Source: Candidatus Fluviicola riflensis (lineage in GTDB: Bacteria; Bacteroidota; Bacteroidia; Flavobacteriales_D; Crocinitomicaceae). Taken from it: DNA of 64,000 nt. A program made the position numbers and the translations under genes. The notes under the pieces are model-generated. The model did not search any database and had not been told where the DNA came from. It saw only the letters and a program-made list of their open reading frames with translations. This document shows, piece after piece, positions 18,038 to 24,971 of this stretch. The first letter of the stretch is position 1; each line of letters begins with the position of its first letter. The stretch lies in assembly GCA_002243285.1 (NCBI GenBank), contig CP022585.1:372001-436000 (forward strand), given 5' to 3'.

Positions 18038-21000
18038 ATGAAACAACTTCTTTTTTTAAGTGCTGCTTTATTGTTGGCTCTTGGGGTGAATGCACAATTA
18101 GCACCAAACGGTAACTCCGGTTCCTCCACTACGGCTTATACCAATGGTGCGCCGAACGATCCCATTTATATCTGGTGTAGCGATATATTGTCGACCACAC
18201 AAGGTAGTTTAACCGTAACTCCTCCAAGCGGAGTAGGGCCCTTTACATTTGACTGGTACTACCACAATCAAAGTAATGCATCCTGGACATCGTATACAAC
18301 ACAGGTTGGAGCTACTTCAACCATTAGTGGTTTGGTAAGCGATGGATATCGTGTAGAAATCCGCGACGCTGGAAACGCAATCGTGGCTTGCTATGTTGCC
18401 TGGGTATGGAATTTGAATACAGAAGTGACGGCTTCCAATTCTCGTACAGGATGTGACCAGGCCAATCTTTCATCCACGGTTAATACTACAGGAAGTTTTT
18501 CCTATTATAATCCACCGCCAGCCGAGTCATTAATTACCCCAAGTACACAAATTCAGGTGTGCTTTTCAGCTACTCATACATGGGTTTCGGATTTGGCATT
18601 TTACCTGGTTGGCCCACCTTCATGCGGAAGTCCTACGATCTTATTGTCGCCTAATCCGGGGGCAATTGGACAGGGCTCGGTATGTAATTCAGGTGACAAT
18701 GTAAATAACTTGTGCTTCACGACATCTCCCGCGGGCAACCTCGACGTGTGCTCGCCGGCGCCTGCTACATTGTCAGGCACCTACAGTACATACGGACCTT
18801 CAAGCACTGCTATTAACTGGTCGCCTTTATATGGTTGTAATGCTGCAGCTGGTGGTTGGAGCGTACAAATCTATGATTGTATCAGTGCTGACGTTGGAGC
18901 ACTTACAAATTCAGGTATTACGTTTTCGAATTTAACGTCAGTGTGTGGTTCTCCAACAAGTATCAGCTATAATTCAGGATCCATTAACTCTGCAATTAAC
19001 GATAACTCCTGCTCAGCAGGAACGGCTTCTATTTTCCAGGTGCCACCTGACAATACATTGACAACACCAATTACACTTACTGCAACTACTACATTGCAAT
19101 GGACAGCAAATCCGGCAACTGCAATCAGTAATGCAACTTCGTTGAACGGTACTGTATTTGGTGTGCCTCCTGGTTCTACAGACTTCATCCAAACAGCAAC
19201 CACCATTTTTGGAACTGCTAACTGTACTGCAGATGATACAACAACATTCTCGTATGCTTTGCCGGTTGTGGACGCAGGACTCGATCAAACTGCTTGTAGT
19301 GGTGCGAGTGTAACGCTTTCCGGTTCGGGAGCAACTTCTTACACATGGGATAATGGAGTTACCAACGGCGTTTCCTTTAACCCTGTTTCCACACAAACCT
19401 ACACTGTTACCGGTACGGATGCAGCAGGTTGCCAGGGGACGGATCAGGTAGATGTGAACGTAGGTACCAATCCTGTTGTTGATGCCGGTGCAAATCAGGC
19501 AATTTGCCAGGGACAATCGATCACACTTTCCGGTTCGGGAGCAAACAGTTATGCGTGGGATAACTCCGTTACAGACGGTGTTTCTTTCTTCCCTGCCGGA
19601 ACACAAACTTATACGGTGACTGGAAGCGATGCTGCTGGCTGCCAGGGAACAGACCAGGTAACTGTAACCGTAAATGGTTTACCAAATGTTGATGCCGGCC
19701 AGGATCAAACAACATGTGGCGGATCAGTAATTTTATCCGGCTCAGGTGCTACCAATTATGTTTGGGATAATGGTGTAACCGATGGTGTTTCGTTCACACC
19801 TGCTTCAACACAAACCTATACTGTTACCGGAACTGATGGTAACGGTTGCCAGAATACAGATCAGGTCACCATTACTGTGGGTGCGCTTTTAAGTGTAGAT
19901 GCAGGACAAAACCAAAGCGTATGTCAGGGGCAATCCGTAACACTTACCGCTACAGGAGCTTCTGGTTATGTATGGGATAATAGTGTTACACAAGGCGTTT
20001 CATTTACACCGGCTTCAACGCAGACCTACACAGTAACGGTTTCAGATGCTGTAGGATGTTCTGCTACCGATCAGGTGACAGTAACAGTAAACAGTATTCC
20101 AAACGTAAATGCCGGCGCTAATCAGGCGATTTGTCCCGGTGGATCAGTAATTTTATCCGGTTCGGGAGCGACAAATTATAGTTGGGATAATGGTGTTACA
20201 AACGGCGTTTCCTTTAATCCTGCCGGTACACAAACCTATACGGTAACCGGAACAGATGCCAATGGCTGTACAAATACAGATCAGGTGCTGGTAACAGTGA
20301 ATGCGTTGCCGAATGTGAGTGCAGGTCAGGATCAGTCAGTGTGTGCCGGAACAACCGTAACTCTTACCGGAAGCGGGGCAGTTTCGTATGTGTGGAATTT
20401 ATCAGTTGTAAATGGCATTCCTTTTACGCCAGGCGCAACACAAATCTATACAGTTGTCGGAACTGATGCCAACGGATGTCAGAACGCCGATCAGGTAACA
20501 GTTACCGTTAATCCACCGCCAACAATTGGTGCTGGTGCAGATCAGACAATTTGTGTGGGTACACCGGTTACGCTTTCCGGTACCGGAGGTGTAAGTTATA
20601 TATGGAGTAATGGTGTTAACAACGGAGTGGCTTTTAACCCGGGATTAGGAACACAGACCTATACCGTTACAGGAACCGATGCCAACGGCTGTACAAATAC
20701 CGATCAGGTAACAGTTACAGTATTAACAGTACCGGTTGCGGATATCAACTCCACAGATCCGCTTTCAGGATATCCTGGTTTAGTGGTGACGTTTACCAAC
20801 GGAAGTACAAATGCTACCGGATTTGTTTGGGATTACGACAACGGTGATACGGATATAACAGATGATGTCAATCAAAATGGCGGATCTACCTTTAATTCAC
20901 CGGGAACTTATACAGTAACATTAACCGCTTCCAATGGCGTTTGTGATGATGTTGATCAATTGATCGTGATCGTGATTCCGTTTGAACCGTTGATAATTCA

Positions 21001-21268
21001 CGTACCAAACGTGTTTACACCGGATGCCGACGGATTGAATGACACGTTCCAGATTGATACCGAAAATGCAGAAAGTATGTCGGTGATCATCATTAATCGC
21101 TGGGGTGAATTCATCGAAGAATTAGATGAGATCACAGATGTTTGGGACGGAACTTCCAAAGGAAAAGAAATGAACGAAGGTGTTTATTTCTTCAAATACA
21201 GCATTGGCGCAAAAGACGGCACAACCACAACCGGACAAGGTTTTGTTGAGTTGATCAGAGGCAAATAG
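18038..21268 (+). CDS. Giant repeat-rich T9SS type B adhesin-like protein
   Basis: Signal peptide at 1-19. Residues about 130-300 resemble a proprotein-convertase P-type jelly-roll domain (IQVCFSATHTWVSDLAFYLV ... GGWSVQIYDC). Residues about 408-897 are seven tandem Ig-like repeats of about 70 residues with the pattern DAGxxQxxCxG...LSGSGAxxYxWDN...TQTYTVTGTDxxGCxxTDQV. A PKD domain follows (FVWDYDNGDTDI), then a type B T9SS sorting domain (VPNVFTPDADGLNDTF, INRWGEFI, VWDGTSKGKEMNEGVYFFKY). It is likely exposed on the surface in adhesion or gliding. The ligand is unknown. Confidence 0.92.
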   Translation: MKQLLFLSAALLLALGVNAQLAPNGNSGSSTTAYTNGAPNDPIYIWCSDILSTTQGSLTVTPPSGVGPFTFDWYYHNQSNASWTSYTTQVGATSTISGLVSDGYRVEIRDAGNAIVACYVAWVWNLNTEVTASNSRTGCDQANLSSTVNTTGSFSYYNPPPAESLITPSTQIQVCFSATHTWVSDLAFYLVGPPSCGSPTILLSPNPGAIGQGSVCNSGDNVNNLCFTTSPAGNLDVCSPAPATLSGTYSTYGPSSTAINWSPLYGCNAAAGGWSVQIYDCISADVGALTNSGITFSNLTSVCGSPTSISYNSGSINSAINDNSCSAGTASIFQVPPDNTLTTPITLTATTTLQWTANPATAISNATSLNGTVFGVPPGSTDFIQTATTIFGTANCTADDTTTFSYALPVVDAGLDQTACSGASVTLSGSGATSYTWDNGVTNGVSFNPVSTQTYTVTGTDAAGCQGTDQVDVNVGTNPVVDAGANQAICQGQSITLSGSGANSYAWDNSVTDGVSFFPAGTQTYTVTGSDAAGCQGTDQVTVTVNGLPNVDAGQDQTTCGGSVILSGSGATNYVWDNGVTDGVSFTPASTQTYTVTGTDGNGCQNTDQVTITVGALLSVDAGQNQSVCQGQSVTLTATGASGYVWDNSVTQGVSFTPASTQTYTVTVSDAVGCSATDQVTVTVNSIPNVNAGANQAICPGGSVILSGSGATNYSWDNGVTNGVSFNPAGTQTYTVTGTDANGCTNTDQVLVTVNALPNVSAGQDQSVCAGTTVTLTGSGAVSYVWNLSVVNGIPFTPGATQIYTVVGTDANGCQNADQVTVTVNPPPTIGAGADQTICVGTPVTLSGTGGVSYIWSNGVNNGVAFNPGLGTQTYTVTGTDANGCTNTDQVTVTVLTVPVADINSTDPLSGYPGLVVTFTNGSTNATGFVWDYDNGDTDITDDVNQNGGSTFNSPGTYTVTLTASNGVCDDVDQLIVIVIPFEPLIIHVPNVFTPDADGLNDTFQIDTENAESMSVIIINRWGEFIEELDEITDVWDGTSKGKEMNEGVYFFKYSIGAKDGTTTTGQGFVELIRGK
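19261..20730 (+). repeat. Seven tandem about 210-bp coding repeats
   Basis: The repeats encode about 69-71 residues each. Some stretches are highly similar at DNA level (TTATCCGG, CAAACCTATAC and GGATAATGG recur), enough for slippage or recombination to change copy number. Units 3 and 5 are especially close to each other, suggesting recent duplication. Confidence 0.8.
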
Positions 21269-21289
21269 AGTTTTCATATAAGCGCAGAA

Positions 21290-21326
21290 AAGGTTGTTCA
21301 TCAAATTGGTGAACAGCCTTTTTTGT
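21290..21326 (+). terminator. Rho-independent terminator after the giant adhesin
   Basis: AAGGTTGTTCA pairs with TGAACAGCCTT (one G-U), followed by a run of T. It lies just after the adhesin stop and before ribF. Confidence 0.8.
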
Positions 21327-21370
21327 TTCCGAAACTATTTTCTGTGAAACCGTGATTACGAACTTTCCTT

Positions 21371-21378
21371 TAACTTTG
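21371..21378 (+). promoter_or_regulatory. -7 box TAACTTTG, 4 nt before ribF ATG
   Basis: It matches TAnnTTTG and is followed by CCGA and the ATG at 21383. The next ATG would truncate the FAD synthetase motif, so the start is firm and a leaderless mRNA is predicted. Confidence 0.5.
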
Positions 21379-21382
21379 CCGA

Positions 21383-22321
21383 ATGCGCATAATTCGTGAT
21401 CTTACTCCAGACGTTCAATTCAATCGGCCCATTGTGACATTGGGAACCTATGATGGTGTTCATCTCGGACACCAAGCCATTATCCGTGAAATGGTTGCAG
21501 AAGCTCAAGCCAAAGGAAAAGAATCTGTTTTGCTCACATTTGATCCGCATCCGAGAATGGTGTTGTATCCCGAAAGCCATTCTGTAAGATTGATTGATAC
21601 AATCGAAGAAAAACTCGAAAAACTCGAAAAACTGGGACTCGACACGGTCATTCTGTTTCCGTTTACCCTAAAATTTTCAAGACTTACAGCTGTCGAATTT
21701 GTCCGCGACATATTGGTGAATCAAATCGGTGTGTCACAAATGCTCGTTGGATATGATCACCATTTCGGAAAAAACAGGGAAGGAAATTTTCAGCAACTGG
21801 AAGAATTAGGCATGCTTTACGGTTTTGAAGTTCGGGAAATAAAAGCTGTCGAAACAGACGGTATTGCCGTAAGTTCTACCAAAATCCGGAAAGCACTTGC
21901 TGAGGGAGATATGAAAAAAGTGGAGCGGTTTTTGGGAGTTCCTTACCAATTATCAGGCGTAGTGATTCATGGTAATAAATTGGGTAGAACAATCGGTTTC
22001 CCAACAGCGAATCTCTACCTTGATCAAACGACAAAAATTTTGCCTGAAATAGGAGTGTATGCCGTACAAATAATCGTTCAGGGAACTCGCTTGAACGGCG
22101 TGATGAATATCGGCAAAAAGCCTACCGTGCAACAAACAGACACCATTTCCGTTGAAGTATTTATCTTCGATTTCGATGCGGAAATTTACGATGAAACGAT
22201 GCGCGTTTATGTATACGACAGACTGCGTGGCGAACAACGTTTCGGGTCGATAGATGAATTGAAATCTCAATTGAAAAAAGATGAAGAAAACGCACGGTCT
22301 CTGCTTGCTGCTATGGTTTAG
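21383..22321 (+). CDS. ribF: Bifunctional riboflavin kinase / FAD synthetase
   Basis: RibF makes FMN from riboflavin and FAD from FMN. The N-terminal nucleotidyltransferase has TLGTYDGVHLGHQAIIREM and the phosphate-binding GIAVSSTKIRKAL; the C-terminal flavokinase has GRTIGFPTANLYLDQ and GVMNIGKKPTV. Length 312 is typical. The last 41 bp overlap the next gene in another frame, an unusually long overlap indicating cotranscription. Confidence 0.95.
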   Translation: MRIIRDLTPDVQFNRPIVTLGTYDGVHLGHQAIIREMVAEAQAKGKESVLLTFDPHPRMVLYPESHSVRLIDTIEEKLEKLEKLGLDTVILFPFTLKFSRLTAVEFVRDILVNQIGVSQMLVGYDHHFGKNREGNFQQLEELGMLYGFEVREIKAVETDGIAVSSTKIRKALAEGDMKKVERFLGVPYQLSGVVIHGNKLGRTIGFPTANLYLDQTTKILPEIGVYAVQIIVQGTRLNGVMNIGKKPTVQQTDTISVEVFIFDFDAEIYDETMRVYVYDRLRGEQRFGSIDELKSQLKKDEENARSLLAAMV

Positions 22322-22874
22322 TTTCACAATGTGCTTCGGTTCGCAATTAGTTGCGCAGGACTCACTTCGGATTTATACTTGGGAAGAAGCCCTGCTTGCT
22401 CCGAAAGATTCGGTGTTCAGACTCGATGCATCCAAACAAAAGTGGGAAGAACTTCCTGCCGAATTGTTCGCCTTCACACATTTGAAATCGCTGGATATCA
22501 GTAAAAATAAACTGACCACATTACCTGCTGAAATGAATGTGTTTACAGAACTACGCACCCTGGATGCCGGGAAAAATAAATTGCAGGAATTTCCAGTAGC
22601 GATCTGTTCCTTAACACAGCTCAAAAAAATAATGCTCAACCGCAATTATATTACATCACTTCCGTCTTGCATCGGTTATTTCTCGCAATTAAAAGTGCTC
22701 GATTTGTGGGATAATCCAATCGAATCACTTCCGGCCGACCTTTCGAAGGTAACTTCTCTTGAAGTTGTTGATTTGCGTGGAATCCTTTTCAATCAAGCGT
22801 TTCAGGATAAATGGCGCGCAGAATTGCCGCAGACAAAATGGTATTTTGACCTCCCATGCAAATGTTTGGATTAA
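22281..22874 (+). CDS. Secreted leucine-rich repeat protein
   Basis: A signal peptide (LCLLLWFSFTMCFGSQLVAQ) is followed by about five leucine-rich repeats of the 23-residue type (LKSLDISKNKLTTLPAEM, LRTLDAGKNKLQEFPVAI, LKKIMLNRNYITSLPSCI, LKVLDLWDNPIESLPADL). Such folds bind proteins, here in the envelope or outside. The C-terminus KCLD carries a Cys. The start overlaps ribF by 41 bp. No enzymatic domain is seen and the binding partner is unknown. Confidence 0.8.
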   Translation: MKKTHGLCLLLWFSFTMCFGSQLVAQDSLRIYTWEEALLAPKDSVFRLDASKQKWEELPAELFAFTHLKSLDISKNKLTTLPAEMNVFTELRTLDAGKNKLQEFPVAICSLTQLKKIMLNRNYITSLPSCIGYFSQLKVLDLWDNPIESLPADLSKVTSLEVVDLRGILFNQAFQDKWRAELPQTKWYFDLPCKCLD

Positions 22875-22879
22875 TTTTT

Positions 22880-22907
22880 CCAACCTTTTAAAAAAACCTG
22901 CATCAAT
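22880..22907 (+). promoter_or_regulatory. Putative ECF-sigma promoter in front of candidate sRNA 2
   Basis: CCAACCTTTTAAA then GCATCAAT, with 14 nt between CAACC and GCATC, the same spacing as at 5873 and 8402. It starts 6 nt after the LRR gene stop. Downstream there are about 100 nt with two perfect hairpins and a terminator but no gene on this strand. Confidence 0.5.
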
Positions 22908-22912
22908 AGGTT

Positions 22913-23010
22913 GTTATTAAGGATAATCAGAGTTCTCTCTGATTGGTTTGGTAAATTGGGTTTTAGGTTTGGAAAAGGGTGCTTCACAGAAGCACCCTTT
23001 TCTAGTTTTT
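22913..23010 (+). ncRNA. Candidate ECF-dependent small RNA 2
   Basis: After the putative promoter comes a perfect hairpin AATCAGAG-TTCT-CTCTGATT (22925-22944), a G/T-rich single-stranded linker, and a 13-bp perfect terminator stem (22973-23001) followed by CTAGTTTTT. This is the classical layout of a trans-acting bacterial small RNA. The linker, rich in GGTTTGG and TTGGGTT, could be the seed region. The 5' end is inferred. The terminator may also serve ddl, which converges on it. Confidence 0.45.
22973..23010 (+). terminator. Strong bidirectional terminator
   Basis: AAAAGGGTGCTTC and GAAGCACCCTTTT form a perfect 13-bp stem with an ACA loop, followed by T-rich sequence on the plus strand. A-rich 5' side suggests it also works for ddl on the minus strand. 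Confidence 0.85.
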
Positions 23011-23052
23011 GCTACTTCGTTTTGCCGAACAAAGCAACGGGAATAAACCGTT

Positions 23053-24015
23053 TCAGAGCTCAACCTCAAATATTTCTTTCCAAAAATCGTGAATACTGAT
23101 TCCATCTGCCGCCAGCATTTGCGGAACGATACTGGCCGCAGAAAATCCCGGAGTGGTATTTACTTCGATCAGATAGGGCACATTGTTTACGATCATGAAG
23201 TCAATGCGCGCAATCGATTTTAACTGCAATAATTGATAGCATTTTCGCGCGACTTCCCAAACCTGCTCGCGTACCGCGTTATCTATGCGGGCCGGAGTTA
23301 TTTCCTGCGATTTCCCCAGGTATTTGGCTTCGTAATCGAAAAAATCGTTTTCAGAAGCAATCTCAGTCAGCGGCAACGCGTGTAATCCGGAATGACGGCG
23401 ATAAATTCCACAAGTAACTTCCGTTCCGTCTAAAAATGCCTCCACAATCACCGTTCCGCCCTCAGCAAATGCTTTATCTAGTGCAGGCCCCAAGGCATCG
23501 GCTGTGTTTACACGTGAAATACCGTAACTGGATCCCGAATCGGACGGTTTCACAAAACAAGGTAATCCCAATTGAGCGATGATCGTTGCTTCGTCAACAG
23601 CCGTTCTGCTGGTCATAAACACCGATTCGGCAATCCGCACGCCAAACTTGCTCAGAAACTGGTTGCAATACCATTTGTCGAATGAAAGTTCCGAAGCCAA
23701 AGCTCCCGAGTTTACATACGGAAGCCCTTTCATATCAAGGTAAGCCTGAATTTTTCCATTTTCACCCGGATTTCCGTGAATGTAGATCAAACCGATGTCG
23801 ACTTTGGTCTCCGTTCCTGCGTTTGAAAAACTCAGCGTTTCCATATTAAACGGCACTTTTCCTTCCGGTAAATGGGCAAACCAGGCGGCTTTTGTCACCT
23901 CGATTTTCACAATTGTATACGTTGAAGGAAAGTTGTCAACTATCGTTTGAGCGCTCTTCATCGAAATATCAAATTCCGAAGAAAAACCACCGCAAAATAA
24001 TCCTACCGTTTTCAT
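23053..24015 (-). CDS. ddl: D-alanine--D-alanine ligase
   Basis: Ddl joins two D-alanines for peptidoglycan precursors in the cytoplasm. The ATP-grasp fold is visible: GLFCGGFSSEFDISMKSA at the N-terminus, PCFVKPSDSGSSYGISRV for ATP binding, VIVEAFLDGTEVTCGIY, and the C-terminal RIDFMIVNNVPYLIEVNTTPGFS with the metal-binding Asp, Glu and Asn. Length 320 is normal. It is divergent from the PASTA-domain gene, also linked to the cell wall by family. Confidence 0.93.
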   Translation of the reverse strand: MKTVGLFCGGFSSEFDISMKSAQTIVDNFPSTYTIVKIEVTKAAWFAHLPEGKVPFNMETLSFSNAGTETKVDIGLIYIHGNPGENGKIQAYLDMKGLPYVNSGALASELSFDKWYCNQFLSKFGVRIAESVFMTSRTAVDEATIIAQLGLPCFVKPSDSGSSYGISRVNTADALGPALDKAFAEGGTVIVEAFLDGTEVTCGIYRRHSGLHALPLTEIASENDFFDYEAKYLGKSQEITPARIDNAVREQVWEVARKCYQLLQLKSIARIDFMIVNNVPYLIEVNTTPGFSAASIVPQMLAADGISIHDFWKEIFEVEL

Positions 24016-24129
24016 GACCGATTCTTTTTTGCGAAAATAGAGATAGGCAGCACGTTATTTTGACCGAACCAACAAAAGTTTTAAGCACGAAATGTTGAAA
24101 GCTTCAATTCGAACGAGCTACATTCTTAC

Positions 24130-24137
24130 TATATTTG
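24130..24137 (+). promoter_or_regulatory. -7 box TATATTTG of the PASTA gene
   Basis: It matches TAnnTTTG, 18 nt before the ATG at 24156, in the 140-bp divergent gap with ddl. No -33 TTG is at the usual distance. Confidence 0.45.
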
Positions 24138-24155
24138 TTTCCTCATTCGTGAACG

Positions 24156-24944
24156 ATGGAATTTCTGAAAAAACTGCGCAACTTTATTTGGAGTAAACAC
24201 TTTCTGAAGCATACAGGTATAATTATCCTGGCGTATGTAGTGATTGTTGGTGGCACAATCCTTATTTTGGATAGTTATACCAATCATGGTCAGCAAATCA
24301 AAGTTCCCAATCTCATTGGATTAAAATCAGATGTGGCGCGCCAGCGAATAGAAGAGCTTGACTTGAAAATTGAAGTGCTCGATTCCATTTACAATCCTGA
24401 TATTCCTGCCGGAACTATCGTTTCACAAGATCCTACGCCAACTTCCAAATCATCAGTATATGTGAAGGAAGGTCGTATCATCCGCATCCAGGTTTCCAAA
24501 AAAACACGGTTGGTAGAAATGCCGAGCCTGTTGGATAAATCACAACGTTTCGCCGAAAGTGTGTTGAAAAATCGCGGATTGAAATACAGAATTGAATTCA
24601 AACAAACCAGCGAAGCCAACGGCGCTGTTTTAAAACAATTGTACAAAGGCTCCGAAATCAAAGAAGGAAAACGCATCCCGATCGGCTCTACTATTACCAT
24701 TATCGTAGGTAGAAACGAAGGTGGCACTCCGGTTCAGGTTCCCGATTTGGTCGGTTCTACAATATCTGAGGCTCGAGGACGTTTAAGTGGAACATCTTTG
24801 AGTTTGTTCATCGGTTCCTGTGAAGGTTGCACGAATGCCCAGGATTCTACTTCTGCTATTATCCAGGCACAAAGTCCCGAGTATATGGAAGGAGTGATGA
24901 GTCCTTCGGGTACAACAGTTACCATTCAGGCGATTAAGAACTAA
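24156..24944 (+). CDS. Membrane-anchored PASTA-domain protein
   Basis: One N-terminal membrane helix (residues about 20-40, IIILAYVVIVGGTILILDSY) is followed by three PASTA domains at about 48-120 (VPNLIGLKSDVARQRIEE), 121-190 (MPSLLDKSQRFAES) and 193-262 (VPDLVGSTISEARGRL). PASTA domains bind peptidoglycan or muropeptides in kinases and PBPs, but here no kinase or transpeptidase domain is attached. It is probably a periplasmic cell-wall-binding protein. Next to ddl, this suggests wall homeostasis. It is followed 27 bp later by a T9SS cargo gene. Confidence 0.88.
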   Translation: MEFLKKLRNFIWSKHFLKHTGIIILAYVVIVGGTILILDSYTNHGQQIKVPNLIGLKSDVARQRIEELDLKIEVLDSIYNPDIPAGTIVSQDPTPTSKSSVYVKEGRIIRIQVSKKTRLVEMPSLLDKSQRFAESVLKNRGLKYRIEFKQTSEANGAVLKQLYKGSEIKEGKRIPIGSTITIIVGRNEGGTPVQVPDLVGSTISEARGRLSGTSLSLFIGSCEGCTNAQDSTSAIIQAQSPEYMEGVMSPSGTTVTIQAIKN

Positions 24945-24971
24945 ACACATCGATGGCCTAAACAATAGACA

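Noticed and set aside
18967..19606. Minus-strand open frames inside the giant adhesin genes (also at 15999 and 16380)
   Set aside because: They are antisense shadows created by the repetitive coding sequence, rich in Cys/Arg, with no known pattern.
22911..23099. Plus-strand 62-residue open frame after the LRR gene
   Set aside because: It runs through the terminator hairpin and over the ddl 3' end. Structured RNA explains the sequence better.
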